From contig JAYMSP010000647.1 of assembly GCA_036897095.1 (NCBI GenBank), positions 1 to 44,768 of the forward strand: a stretch of DNA of 44,768 nt. The letters are read 5' to 3'. The DNA is from Plantago elongata (taxonomy: Eukaryota > Streptophyta > Magnoliopsida > Lamiales > Plantaginaceae). The position numbers were made by a program, and so were the translations under genes. Below are positions 11,488 through 23,489 of this stretch, piece by piece (position 1 is the first letter of the stretch; each line of letters begins with the position of its first letter). The notes under the pieces were generated by a model, which made no database searches, had not been told where the DNA came from, and saw nothing but the letters and a program-made list of their open reading frames with translations.

Positions 11488-13710
11488 CTATAGTTTAAGA
11501 GCAGCAATTGCTTCAGGTTTGAAATCAACTCTGAGACCTAATACTCTTCTGACCTCTGCTGGTGTAAGTCTCCAGGTCATAGGCCCTGAGTCCTCACCCC
11601 AGAAATCCAGGATCTCAGAGACTTTTTCCAAGTTCAAGATAGTAGCCATCTGCGTCAAACGTGCAAATTTGTCTCTAACAGTCCTCTGGGTCATACTAGA
11701 GAAATGACTCACTAGTGTCCTGGTGTCTCTATCAAGTTGAAGACCTCCAAGTTGACTGAAGCTCTTTTGCATCATGATGACTTCAAGCCTTTTCACAATG
11801 AAGTCGATAACAAGATGCACGAATGTGTCATAGTTGCTGGATGTCATGAGTGGCTGAAGCCATGCCACATTAGTCTCAACAGCGTGAAGAAGCCTCTGCA
11901 CCCAAGGATCATTCACTTCATTGTCTGCATATTCTGCTTCAGAAAGCTCATAACTAATGGTGGCCACATTGTCTAACACAGGTCGAATCCGGGGGGTCAC
12001 AGTGGATATAAGTTGTGACATTCCAATATGCAACGTCTTCTTAAAATTACTGCTCATTTCGTTCAACTCAGACAAGCAAGATTTAACTCTTTCTCGATCT
12101 GTTGGTGTAGGGAATGCCTCCATACATTGTTCTTCAATCTCGTGAAGTAGTTTCAATGCATATTCGCTACTAATATCCATGTTGTTCAAGGCCGTTGCAA
12201 TCTCAGTTCCGGTCTTCTCCACTCCTACACCCCCAGAAAACAGCTTCGCTCCAAGATTTGGCTCCCTTATTTTCTGCTGCAAAGCCTCACTGTACTCGCC
12301 CCCCAATAGACTCGCAGCACTACTAAGCACAGCTATCACAGAGTTAATATTAGAGGTAGAAATAGCTCTGCGGCAACAACTCTGCAGCACATAAAACACA
12401 TCATCCACCATGGATGTCGTAAGACTATCAAGCACATGTTCATCAATTTGGATAGCTTTCCTCACATTCTCCACCATAAAGAACCCTTCCAGAATGACAT
12501 AATAGCCAGTAACATCTTGCGCAACCTTGCTAAAATTCCCACTCCTAAACGCCTTTGTGGCTCGAGGACCCAGTTCCGGATCCACAGACGTCAAACTCCT
12601 AATTTTTGACACCATGTATTCCGTGTAATCCTCACCAAGCTGAGTAAGCGACAGAATCTCCTCAAGGTAAAGCTCGATTTCCCTAGGATCCGGCCCCTCC
12701 TCCCCAACAGACAGCAAATTGGTCTTATATGAGTTTATCTCCGACGTCAGCTTCGCCAATTTCCTATACTCCATATACTTTTTCAAAATGATGGAGCCCC
12801 TAGAATCACACTCCTCCTGAAGCTCACAAATGGCGAAAACAATTCCATCCTCACCACACAAATCCTTCAGTATATCCTTATTCTCCTCAACAGCTAACAC
12901 AATGTCTTTAAACAAATTCGTCAAGCAAGCAACAAAATTCACCTGACCACTACTACTACTACCCTGCTGCTCAACAATCTCAACCAATTGCTCAAATTCC
13001 ATTCTAGATCGCATAGAAATAACTTTTTTCAAATAAGCAACATAGATCTGCAAACCTTCTTCCTCTAAAGCTAGCGGAATGTACATCTTCACGAACCTCA
13101 AAACCGCCGGATGATCCCGCTGATCCACAGCCGCATTCAGCTTCTTCTTCACAATACCTTCCAGCTGCCGCTTATACGTAAGCAACTGCTCTCTCTGCTC
13201 CGCTGCTGACGTGTCCTTGAACCTCGAATCGATCTGCAAAAATGTCCGGACGTAATTCGCCGCCGATTCAAAATCCTCGATCGAGAGCGACTTCTGCACG
13301 CCTTCGATGCAATTGGACCGATCGACAATGGCGTCGATGCGAAGGAGCGTGTCATTGACGCGCGACTGAGCGAGATCGAGGTGGCGGACCTTGGCGGAAA
13401 CCTGATCGGCTAGGGCGGAAGTGGAGGAGACGTTGGAGAGCATGTAGGCAGAGTCGGCTTTGACGATGTCTAGAACTTCAGCGGATTTGTGGAGGGTGGT
13501 GAGCTGGCGATCGAGATCGGAGCGGTGGTTGAGGAGTGTTTCGAGTTCGAGATCTACGGCACGTTGGTAAGCGATGCATTCGTGGAGGAGGCGAGTCATG
13601 GATCCGACGTCGGTGAGATTGCGGACTTCTTCGAGAGCTTCGGGCTTTCCGAACTCCACGCGACGCCATTGTTCGCCGGATTCGGCTTCGCCTCTCGGCG
13701 TTGATGACAT
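11488..13710 (-). CDS. COG4: Conserved oligomeric Golgi complex subunit 4 (COG4)
   Basis: COG4 belongs to the eight-subunit COG tether on the cytosolic face of the Golgi, which captures retrograde intra-Golgi vesicles and keeps glycosyltransferases in place; it sits in lobe A and is known to contact SNAREs and Sly1-type SM proteins. The frame encodes 740 aa without an intron, matching the roughly 740-aa plant family length. The N-terminal ~110 residues (LTDVGSMTRLLHECIAYQRA onward) form the coiled-coil segment used for lobe assembly. The COG4 family domain covers about residues 190-520. The C-terminal helical-bundle domain ends with DFWGEDSGPMTWRLTPAEV and LGLRVDF, the most conserved part of the family. 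The start is the first in-frame Met, shortly before a conserved acidic/hydrophobic stretch. The 5' third is visibly more GC-rich than the rest. A 77-bp array lies 76 bp upstream of the ATG. Confidence 0.96.
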   Translation of the reverse strand: MSSTPRGEAESGEQWRRVEFGKPEALEEVRNLTDVGSMTRLLHECIAYQRAVDLELETLLNHRSDLDRQLTTLHKSAEVLDIVKADSAYMLSNVSSTSALADQVSAKVRHLDLAQSRVNDTLLRIDAIVDRSNCIEGVQKSLSIEDFESAANYVRTFLQIDSRFKDTSAAEQREQLLTYKRQLEGIVKKKLNAAVDQRDHPAVLRFVKMYIPLALEEEGLQIYVAYLKKVISMRSRMEFEQLVEIVEQQGSSSSGQVNFVACLTNLFKDIVLAVEENKDILKDLCGEDGIVFAICELQEECDSRGSIILKKYMEYRKLAKLTSEINSYKTNLLSVGEEGPDPREIELYLEEILSLTQLGEDYTEYMVSKIRSLTSVDPELGPRATKAFRSGNFSKVAQDVTGYYVILEGFFMVENVRKAIQIDEHVLDSLTTSMVDDVFYVLQSCCRRAISTSNINSVIAVLSSAASLLGGEYSEALQQKIREPNLGAKLFSGGVGVEKTGTEIATALNNMDISSEYALKLLHEIEEQCMEAFPTPTDRERVKSCLSELNEMSSNFKKTLHIGMSQLISTVTPRIRPVLDNVATISYELSEAEYADNEVNDPWVQRLLHAVETNVAWLQPLMTSSNYDTFVHLVIDFIVKRLEVIMMQKSFSQLGGLQLDRDTRTLVSHFSSMTQRTVRDKFARLTQMATILNLEKVSEILDFWGEDSGPMTWRLTPAEVRRVLGLRVDFKPEAIAALKL

Positions 13711-13785
13711 TTCAATTCCGGTGGATCAGGTTCAGAGTGATTTTATCGGATTTGGTGTTTGGAAATGGAGCATACTTCAGCCGAG

Positions 13786-14399
13786 TTTAATTGGATTAGT
13801 GGATGAAGTGCACATTGAAACTGGACCGATACCGGCTTTTTATTTCAAGTCAGACCGGAATTTATTTGGATTAGTGGATGAAGTGTACATTGGAACTAGA
13901 CAAGACACCGGTCGTTTTGTTTCAAGTCAGACCGGAGTTTAATTGAATTAGTGGATGAAGTGTACATTGGAACTGGATCCTACACCGGTCTTTTTGTTTC
14001 AAGTCAGACCAGAGTTTAATTGGATTAGTGGATGAAGTGTGCATTTGAACTGGACCCGACACAGATCTTTTTGTTTCAAGTCAGACCGAAGTTTAATTGG
14101 ATTAGTGGATGAAGTGTACATTGGAACTGGACCCGACAACGGTCTTTTTGTTTCAAGTCAGGCCGGAGTTTAATTGGATTACTGGATGAAGTGTACATTG
14201 GAACTGGACCTGACACCGGTCGTTTTGTTTCAAGTCAGACCGGAGTTTAATTGGATTAGTGGATGAAATGTACATTGGAACTGGACCCGACACCGGTCTT
14301 TTTGTTTCAAGTCAGACCGGAGTTTAATTGAATTAGTGGATGAAGTGTACATTGGAACTGGACCCGACACCGATCTTTTTGTTTCAAGTCAAACTATCG
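13786..14399. repeat. Eight-copy 77-bp tandem repeat next to the COG4 start
   Basis: Units begin (at TTTAATTGGATTAGTGGATG or its variant) at 13786, 13861, 13938, 14015, 14092, 14169, 14246 and 14323. The first unit is 75 bp and the next six are exactly 77 bp. Most units differ by only a few bases, so the array is young. Most copies contain ACCGGTC...AGACCGG, an imperfect inverted repeat with a ~14-base loop. The array lies in the upstream region of the minus-strand COG4 gene and probably overlaps its promoter or 5' UTR. Confidence 0.95.
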
Positions 14400-16849
14400 G
14401 TCTCTGACCTTTTATAATGGCGATAAACTCCAAATTTTATGATGAATTAATATTAAACTGTATTGACAAACAATATAAGTAAATTATAGGCATATTCACC
14501 TTGTTACTTCAGTTTGATTTACTCTATTTGCATTTTAAATTTACACTAACTTCGAACATAAATTTAATGAACATTAACAAAAAAATACAAACATCTCAAA
14601 ATTTTAACGAAACGAATATGAACAAGTGAATGAGTTGTTCGACGAACACGAATATAAATATGAAATATCTTAAAGAACAAATGTTCGATAAGCTCTCATG
14701 TTTACTTCATTCGGTTTGATAAACACCCCTAACGACTCCTAACGACGGGGATCTCAACTTAACTATATTTAATTAAATAATATAATAATACTTAAAATTG
14801 TATTTCAAAGTGTTATTTTGTATTTGATCCATAACAAAGCGTTTGTCTTCGTTCTTTTCTATTGCCCCATACATCGCATCTCTTCTCTTTCTTCTTTCCG
14901 TGCTGACTCATCGTGAACAACCTGCGCTTTCTCCATCTCCTCCATTGCCATCATCTATTTCTCACCCAGATCACTGCTGATCTCCGAAATCTTGTTCAAC
15001 TCATGTTCAATATGTTGTAAGGTTCTTTATTTTTTTATGGACTCAAAATGCCTCCGAACCAAGCAGTGCCATCGAAATGTTAAATCCCAGGTGATTAATA
15101 TGGAATACTAAAAATGACACACCACACAAGGTAAAATGTCTATATATTTTATAAATAAATTATAAATTAATTGAATTTAGATCACGTATGAACTCACATA
15201 TTATATTTCATGTTTCATGAGACATTTATATATATTTGTAAAATGAATAATTTGTATGTAAATGTAGATATTTTACTATTGTTTAGATGTGAGGTGTATT
15301 TATTATTTAATAATTTAATGAGTTATGTGAGATAGTTACAATCGAACATATATAATATTTTAAAAAGAACAACAAAATGTAAATGTTTTGGTGCAAAAAT
15401 AAAATACATAGATATGGAATGCCTTGAGTCATATTAATGAATGCAATACACAGCCAAAAATTAAAAATTCAAAACTATCCAAAAATCATGGGCTTGGTTA
15501 ATCTCAGTATTACATTGCATTGTACTATCAACATTACTCCATTAAAAATCTAACAAGTGGCACAATAATAATTAAAAATTAATATAAATAACTTAATACT
15601 TAAAATAATTTTAGAAATACAAATTACATTGAAATTGTAAAATCCACCCCTAAATATAAACTTTAAATTTTAATATCTCTTTCTTCTTCAAACTTCCAAC
15701 CACCGCTAACACCGTCATAGCATTGGATCTCCATCATTAAAATTAAACTCGGTCACCAGGAAAAGAAAAAAAAGATTTACTTTTGTTTTAGAGGTAGGTC
15801 CTCCTCCATGGCTGATGTCATGGAAGAGAACAAACTCTTCCATGGCAGCCATAGAAGAGCTTGATCTCTTCCATGGCAGCCACGGAAGAGAAGAAGAGAA
15901 TCGTTTTTCTTCCATGGTTGTCATGGGCAGCTCACCGGAGCTCTGGTGAGATTTGGTCGGAGCTCGGTTAAAAAGAATATTTTTCACGGAAACTCATTTC
16001 AGACTCTGTCGAAAATTTCATCAGAGCTCCGATCCCGAAAAACGTTATCTTTGAGATGGAATGGGTAATTTGTGAATTTTTTATAAATGTAGAAGTTGTT
16101 TGATATTGTGGTTAGGTATATCTTGTTAAATTTAAAATACAAAGGGTGTGAAGTAATTTACCCTTGTGATATGTTTTATTATATTGCGACGTAGTGTGAT
16201 AGTGCGATACCACATCTCATTAATAATTAATCAACGGATGAGATTGAATCAAGATTTGATCCAATGGTCAAAAGAAGTGTACTATTGATAGTACAATGTG
16301 ACGGTACTATTCGTATGCCCAAAAATCATTACCATCATCTAAAGAGTTCTAACTTTGTTTCTTTGTCAGAACTCAATCAACAACCACAATGTTCACCTAG
16401 ACTCACCCAATCACGATGTTCTACAGTGTTTTCAGTTCCTTTAGAAAAAATATGTTTTGGAACGCACCTGTAATAACTCTGAAGGAGTGTTGCATGTAGT
16501 GTGAGGTTGTGAACGGAAAAAATTTGAAATATCATTTCTAAGTAGCCTGTTGTTCGAGAATAAGAATAATTGCTAAACAAAATGTAATAATGAAACGACA
16601 CTTAACCAGTAATTTGATACTCAAATATTTATATTGTTGGTGAATAGAGAAGAAGTGCTAAACAAATTGTAAAAGTGACACGACACTTTAACAGGTGCAA
16701 TGACACTTTAACATGATAATATGAGACTTATTATATTGTTTTAAATGGAGCTGTTTGACAAAATTACCAAAACAGACAAGTCGTGGGAGTTAAAAGGAAA
16801 GCGCGTTTCTATTAATTCTCGAACAAAGACCAAGACAAGTTGAACGGTG
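14400..16849. other. Intergenic DNA with unclassified repeats
   Basis: Mostly AT-rich. 15790-15930 carries a local repeat of the CTTCCATGGCAGCC type, which produces a spurious 90-codon minus frame (15715-15987). 14560-14735 has GAACACGAATATAAATATG and GTTCGATAAGCTC motifs of the kind found in plant transposon fragments. Nothing resembles a host gene. Confidence 0.45.
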
Positions 16850-18728
16850 TCGTTTAAAGGGTTAAAACATAATCATTGGATTATAAATGATCTAACGGCT
16901 GCTGAGAAGAAGTACAACGAGTGATCTCGTCCATCCATTTCATCGCTGATCGACGGTTCCTTAGCAGCCAGTACTGAACCTTCGTCCTTCTGCCATGGAA
17001 ATGGAGTTTACATGTTTTCGAATAATCAGTGCAGCGATCATTCATTTGAATCGATCCATCTCTATCGCTCATCTTAGGTTTTTGTTATTATTCGTTGGAT
17101 TGTTGATTTCTAGGGTTAGATCCCTATTTATTATAATGAGTTTATCCACTTTTGAGGAAGTATGAATTAAAACTGCTATTCAGCATTTCCCTCTCAATTT
17201 CTTCTAATTTCGTCTAATTTCCTTCCCTTTTCGTCTATATTTCCTTTCCTTTCTATTATCAATCCATAGTCATAGCCTGGGGACGTAACACGAGGCAGCT
17301 TATGGCATACAGGTCAGTCACGACCCACAAACGTTGCGGCTCAATGGATGTTCACCAACGCGCCTGGAGAGGAATTTGACTCTTGCTCTATATATCTTCT
17401 CCACATCAATGTTTTTCTCTCCGCCCCTTGCTTCTGATGTTTTGTCTTCTAACTCTCTCTACCATGAGATTTAGGCGGTAATCCTTTTCTCTGTATTCTT
17501 TCTGTTCCATCTCCCTGAGCTGCTTACAATTTGCTGTGACTTTGTTATTTATACTTCAGAGGAAGCACGTGCTGCAAACAACTCTAGGCTCAGGCACGCA
17601 AGAGCTCTAATGTCTCCTGATAAGAGGGCCAATGCTCGAGCCTATGCAAGACACCATTACCTCGAACGTAAACTGAATCAAGGTTTGCTCGAACACAATT
17701 TACTCTAATGTTTCAAAGGTCAAGTTTAATGTTCTATGTTGTGGAAATCTGTATGTTTACGTCCGCCTGCTGCTGCTTGGTCTTACTTTCAGGTTGAGTT
17801 TAGATGATCTGGGTCACTTTAACAACTATTCTTTTAAAACTAAATTAGTGGCCCCTTGGTTGTTTCCGGGATCCGATTCCTCAAATGTTTCATATTTATG
17901 GTGGTCCAACATGAAGCCATACCAACAAAAGGTAATTCTTTTCGAACTCCTAACGTGCAGTTCCCCGGTTAGGCAAACTGGTACAGTTTCTGAACTCTGA
18001 TTTTGCAGTTCGTCTAGCCTTGACTTAGATAAGTACCTGTATACTATGTTATAGTTCAAAGACAGCCCAGGGGTTTTTAATTTGTGACTATTATTCTGAT
18101 AATAGACTTGAAGGTGATTGTTGCATACCAATTGCTTGATGTACTGTCTAAGTGTTATGGACATGGGTCCAACTTTGAGTGATTTAGTATGAGATAGTTT
18201 TAAAAATGTGAGTTGAACAAAGAAAGGTGTTGCAGTTTAAAATTACTTGCCGGCACAGGTATATAGAAAAAAGTACCGTGGTGGTGAATGCAGTGATTCT
18301 GTTCCGTGGATTCCATTAGTAAGTATTCTATTTGATTAGATGCTTCTGATTTTACTCCATGCCCTTTGTTTAGTAAGGTGTTACAATTCAACAAGACACA
18401 GTAAAGAACTTTAGGCCATTACATTTCTCAGTTTCTGATAAAAACAAGTTTTCATGTGGACAATTGTTTGAACGCGTGTAGCCGTTTAGTGATGATAAGT
18501 TGACTTGTTTGTTGCTTAATGTCAGAGTAAGTGGATTCAAGTGTTCCAACAATCGTCTCAAGGGCAATGACTTTTGAATTCAAATAATCTGGAATTCGAG
18601 GGATCCAAAATGGCAACGTGCATTCGTAATGTGAAAAATAACATCTCCAATTGAACTTTTGGTATATTATGTTCGGTATGGTTTTGCCTTCTTGACTCTA
18701 TAGTTTGATTGTTGCAGATAAATTGAGA
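16850..18728 (+). other. Possible unrecognised plus-strand gene or gene fragment
   Basis: The strongest coding-like segment is 17563-17682. It follows TTATACTTCAG and ends at CAAG|GTTTGC, and reads as a Arg/Ala/His-rich peptide that includes SRLRHARALMSPDKRANARA. Basic segments built around a MSPxKR motif occur at the N-terminus of some Helitron- and transposon-associated plant proteins, but I cannot assign a family. A short block at 18262-18319 also ends in a good donor (TTA|GTAAGT). Upstream, 16832-17110 has a promoter-like character and a 57-codon hydrophobic frame beginning at 16994. I could not join these pieces into one frame, so this may be a decayed gene. Confidence 0.25.
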
Positions 18729-19690
18729 TGTTGACCCTAAAGGTTAGAGTTATTTGTGATGATAACAAACAAGCTTAACTATATGTTAAGTTTTCTTCAA
18801 TTAAAATTCTAGTAATTGTTTACGTTTATTTTAATTAATAATCATGTATTAAATTACTATTCTTTGGAGTTGTATTTGTTGCTTAGTTTGTGCAGGAAGA
18901 AAATAGTTGAAATTTTTAGAGAAAATGGTGGAAGGATTAGTTGAGGACTCTTCTCCTAGAAAATCTCAACAGAGTAAGACTTTCAGCTTATTCAGAGTAA
19001 ACGAACGTTATTCTTCAAGTCGGCAAAGACGTATTCTTCCAGCAAACCAGAACAGACTAAACGTTGCTTCAAACGTTTCTGCTTTATAAAAAAGTTTAAG
19101 GTTAAAGAAAGAAGAAGCAAGATAACAGTGAATATAACGAGTTCTATCAATGTAGTTGTCTTCAAATCTATCTATTGATATTATTATTGAGTTTATGTAT
19201 AGACAATAGAGAGTTATGGGAGCTTCATATTCAATTCAATCAGTTGTATTGGTGTGTTTCTAAGATTCTGATAGCGTGTGGTTAAAGGAGTTGGGATTGA
19301 TTCTTAGCACAAGTCACTTGGTCTAGGCGGGGATAGTTTAGACGGAGTACGAGGGAAGAACAAGGTTGTTATCTTTGAGTGCTTGCGGGTTGTATGTCGA
19401 CTATCAAGGATCTTAGTGAAATACTCAAGAGTAAATGTTTGGAGAGTGTACATAGGCACTTTTGTGGCCGAACCACTGTAACTCTGATTTTCGTTCTTGA
19501 CTGCACTGCATCGCATCTTTACTGCATTTAAAATTTGCATAAATCAAAATTTGTTTTCTATTGTTGCGTCGGAACATTGAGTGAAACGTTAAACGAAACT
19601 TTGCATCTTTCAGTTGATCTTTCAATCCACATTTCAAAACAAAGTCATAAAATCTTTTCAAAGGAAATTTCATATTTCAGGTTAGATGCA
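18729..19690 (+). mobile_element. Solo LTR-like copy of a Ty1-copia element
   Basis: The block starts with TG (TGTTGACCCTAAAGGTTAGA) and continues with the GATGATAACAAACAAGC segment that I associate with copia LTR 5' ends in eudicots. Further inside are motifs of the same kind: AGCACAAGTCACTTGGTCTA (about 19306-19325) and GTAGGCA-like GTACATAGGCACTTTTGTGG (19448-19467). No gag-pol coding, primer-binding site or polypurine tract was found beside it, so a solo LTR is likely. The right end is uncertain and no 5-bp target duplication was found. The 60-codon frame at 18907-19089 lies inside it. Confidence 0.45.
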
Positions 19691-21195
19691 GGTTCTTTCG
19701 GCATTACTATCTCATAAATTTTACATTTATGTTGACTGGTTGATCAGGACCCGTGGGATTTTGTTGATGTATCTTATGATATTTGTCATCAAGAGATCCA
19801 GTTTTCATTTCAGTGTGATTTTTTTGGTTTCAACATATCAATTCAACGTGTTTTGCTAATAGAATACTTGGATGGGAGCACAGAAAATAACACTGATCCA
19901 CAGGCTTTGTAACATAACGGTGTTTCATTAAAAAGAACACTGCGCTAATAACGGTGTTTCGTTTCTAATATTTATATATTCCCCAAGGGCCACTCAATAG
20001 TTTCTCTCTGTTCATATCAATGGACTCATCGAAGCCCACTTAATGCTAACATGGACCGGCATGTATATGTCCCCCTATTTCATTTCGTTTGAGCTTATTG
20101 ATATTTGCCGTCCAAGTGCACTTGCTGCATTATAAATAGAATGTCTTTAAATTAAAAGATGACCCAAGCATACATACATACATACTTCTGCAGTCAGGCA
20201 GCCCGTGGTACCGTGGCGGTAGTGTAGTACCAAGTTGAATTAATTATTATCAAATAATATAATTCGGATTTTGTTAGCGAATTTAGTTATATCAGACTTC
20301 ATCAATATTGAGCTCAATCATATGAAAAATCTCCTCTCCTGTCACAGGCTATATATGTTTCAATGTTTCATGATTATGTGTTTGAAAGGTGGGTTTATAG
20401 ATTTATACCGTGTGTTTATGCCTTATGGGACCAGTATACACTACTTAAGTCGAAATAAACATGTCTTATTTATCCGGAGTTGAAGAAGTGAAAGCATTTA
20501 TCTAGAATTGATCTAAGTTAATCCCTCCCATACTAGTTGCATATTTACCAAAAATCAAATTATTAGAATATACAAAAAGAAAAAATAACAATTTTTTCAG
20601 GTAAGTATAACATCCCAATAATCCCATGTCCGAATAGCCTAATTGGTTCTTCTGCCCACAAAGACAAGACAAGGAGGCAAGCCATTAATTATCAATAGTT
20701 TTTGACAAATTATAGTCCTGATCAACCAAAAATATAATGTCGACTGATTGTCTATGATGACCAAAACAGATCTATAAACTGTCTAACTACTAGTTTACGC
20801 AAACTCAGTTATTTATCTGTCCTTTGTGCTTAATAATTCTACGTGTTAACTTGATGAGGCTTCATATTAGATTATTGATCATAGTATAATCTCAAATAAT
20901 ACAAGATTAAGTTGAGACTTCATATTAGTAGTAACATCAGATTTCGAATTAGATTATTGGAAGATCACTTATCTAAGCTATGCTAGATGATCGTTAGATG
21001 ACTAATTTCGTGGAAACCTGCAAATGTAAAGATGATAAAATACTCAACATCACAGAGAGCAGAAGCGTGCGGGTAAGTTCCCAACTCACAACCTTAAATA
21101 TACGTAGTATGTCTTTCAGGAGCTGGCAAGTAAATTAAGAGCTGACACTGATTAAGTTATATAAGTGGCATTATTTAAGAGAAAACGTTAGATCT
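19691..21195. other. Intergenic DNA
   Basis: AT-rich, with two close copies of AACGGTGTTTC (about 19917 and 19951) and a short CATA microsatellite near 20170. Open frames here are short and lack family features. I see no gene. Confidence 0.5.
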
Positions 21196-21326
21196 TGTAT
21201 GGTTGAGGCAGGACAAAATTTGGCAGAATCCAGTGAGAACCCATTGTCTTATTGTTTCTGATGCCCCAATTTTAAAGTGGCAATACCCCAGATTCAACGC
21301 AAATTTTGTCCCATGCTAATCATACA
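21196..21326. mobile_element. Short MITE-like inverted repeat element
   Basis: The left end TGTATGGTTGAGGCAGGACA continues AAATTTG; the inverse of the right end reads TGTATGATTAGCATGGGACA and continues AAATTTG. This gives imperfect terminal inverted repeats of about 37 bp in a 131-bp element. No target duplication was identified, so the superfamily is unknown. Confidence 0.5.
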
Positions 21327-21579
21327 TCCATTTCAAATAAAACTTCTTAAAAATTCTTTCTACGGATTTTAATTTTCTTGAATTACACCAACTAAAGTTC
21401 TATCAATAATAATTACAAAGCAACCAATATCATACCAGCATTAATAGAGAGCTATATAGTACAATGTGACTCACTTACTTATATTTTTTTAGGTAAAATT
21501 TATTTCATCAAAATCACGTTAGTGTTGAATGTACATATTTACCAATTAAAGTACAATAAACAACTTCAAGTCTTTTCCT

Positions 21580-22640
21580 TCTTATTGACACATATCATGA
21601 TCCCATCCATTATTTTTTTGTTTTTAAATTTTTATTTTATCCATTTTAAAATATTTATAATTTAAAAAATGTAAAAATAAATAAAAATCACCAGCAATTT
21701 TATATTTTCGAGATCTATAAATAGAGATCACTCTCAACTATATTTGAATTATTATTTTAATATGTATAAAAAATCACTAACAACTTTATTTGAATTTGAA
21801 AAATGGTAAAATAATTCTAAAAATCAACTATACTAATTTTAATTTTTAAACAATTTTATAAATATCTTGAATATATAAGAATACTCATGAATATTAAAAA
21901 ATACCGGTATTCGAATCCGATGCTCGATATTCGTGTTCGATGCCTGGTATCCAATTATTCGATACGCGTTCTCCATGTCCGATGTTCGTCACTCGTCTCT
22001 GATGCACAGTATCCGTGTTTGATGTCTGATATCCGTAAGAAATGTCCGGTAATCGTAACCATTGTCCGGTATGTGTCAGATGTCCAGTCCGATATTTAAA
22101 TTCGATGCTCGATATTCGTGTTCGATGCCCAATATTCGTATCTGATGCCGTCACCCGTGTTTGATGTTCAATAACAGTAAGCAATGTCCGACAACCGTAC
22201 TCATTGTCCGTATCCGTCCGTCATCCGTATTCAATGTACGGTACTCATGTTTGATGTCCGATATTCATAAGCAATGCCCCGTAACCGTACCCATTACTCG
22301 ATATCTGTGTATGATGCCCAGCCCGGTTACCCTATATGATTATGATATCATGTTGTTGGTTTAATTATTGCCTTGTTATAATAAAATTGCACTTTTGAAC
22401 TCGTTTTACAATTTATTAAGATTTAAATAAAGTCGTTAGTGGTTTTTATAAATCTCAAAAAAATAATTCAAACGTAGTCAAGAGCAGTCTCTATTTATAT
22501 ATCTCGAAAAAATATAGTTGTTGGTAATTTTTATTTATTTTTATCATTCTTATTTTAAGGTATAAACGTTTTAAATTAGACAAAATCAAATTTAAGGAGA
22601 AAAATAAAGAGGTAAACAAATGAATCAGTGGAATGAAGAA
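21580..22640. mobile_element. Long-inverted-repeat element with a minisatellite core
   Basis: The left arm (about 21600-21840) and right arm (about 22385-22620) match as inverted repeats. Shared blocks include AAAAATAAATAAAAATYACC, TTTCGAGATMTATAAATAGA and CACTAACRACTTTATTTRAA. The arms enclose a degenerate 20-bp tandem array (21905-22326). No transposase is present. Long arms suggest a non-autonomous DNA transposon, perhaps Mutator-like, or a foldback element. Outer boundaries and target duplication are not resolved. Confidence 0.65.
21905..22326. repeat. Degenerate 20-bp minisatellite (about 20 units)
   Basis: Units have the general form GATGTCCGATATCCGTGTTT or the sister form AATGTCCGGTAATCGTAACC, mostly spaced at exactly 20 bp. 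Higher-order structure is visible: GATGCTCGATATTCGTGTTC occurs at 21919 and again near 22102, and the run GTAAGM-AATG...GTAACC-ATT occurs three times. CpG-containing positions vary most, as expected after methylation-driven decay. The array has no stop-free frame along its full length. Confidence 0.85.
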
Positions 22641-23223
22641 AATAATATGTGCGTTCATTATTTAAATATATACTATTTTACAAAAATTATATGAAGTTGT
22701 TGATTTCGATAGTTAAAGAAAATAAAAAATAATATAGTAAATTAATATGAATTAGTAAAAAATCTAATATCACGTATATTTGTAAAAAAGACTATGAATA
22801 AGTTACTAGCATAGATATCGGGTTGTAACAATGCACGGTACGGGATATTTATGGGCTACGGTTATTATGTTTGAACAACGTGAAAATAATTCGAAAAGAA
22901 TAAAAAAGCTTGGTGAACAGTAGGGATAAGCCAGCAAACGCGGTTGCGGCTACTGGAAAATCTTTATCAGAAAGGCACACGACACGTTTTATACAATGTA
23001 GAAGTAGTACTTCACAATTCACGGGTTAAATGTGCTGCACTCTCACAGCCACCAACAAAGATGAGATGAGATTCTGTTTCTGCAAACTGTTCATCTTTCT
23101 CCTCTATCCACTTTTCCTTCTTTGTTACGGGCTTACAAGTTCCAACCGTACTTTCCGTTATCGTAATACACCTCCGTCCAGACTACATCTTTCGATATTG
23201 ACTTTTAATAAAATTATTAATTA
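22641..23223. other. Intergenic DNA
   Basis: AT-rich sequence followed by a mixed-composition block at 22830-23200. No gene is recognised; the 65-codon frame at 23030-23227 has no family features. Confidence 0.45.
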
Positions 23224-23489
23224 CTAGAGATAGTGTAACACGCTACGCGTGTTAATATGTTGTATTCTTATTTTTTTTTATTAATTACTTTTTCGAATTT
23301 TCCTCTATTATTAAACTTATTTACATGACAATGTTGGAAAGTCAAAGTCGAATAATATTTTTATCAAATCCTAAATTCTCTCATGAACACTTAGTTCTGC
23401 AACATTCTTATTCGCTTCAATAGTTGCATTAAAGTATAGCTTTAATTTTTTTCATTGCCCATCCAATAAAACATATAATTCCATGGACA

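Noticed and set aside
11519-12394. Several plus-strand frames of 60-80 codons
   Set aside because: All are antisense shadows of the 740-aa COG4 frame.
13149-13669. Two Arg/Ser-rich minus-strand frames
   Set aside because: Alternate-frame shadows of the GC-rich 5' part of COG4.
13574-13942. 122-codon plus-strand open frame
   Set aside because: It is antisense to the COG4 N-terminus and runs into the 77-bp repeats; the peptide has no family features.
15715-15987. 90-codon minus frame rich in Met and Ser
   Set aside because: Generated by local CTTCCATGGCAGCC repeats; no domain.
18907-19089. 60-codon frame, once considered an exon of an upstream gene
   Set aside because: It lies inside the LTR-like block and starts from TTG; better explained as a chance frame.
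21887-22364. Frames of 67-96 codons with repeating peptide patterns
   Set aside because: They are translations of the 20-bp minisatellite and are not open across the whole array.
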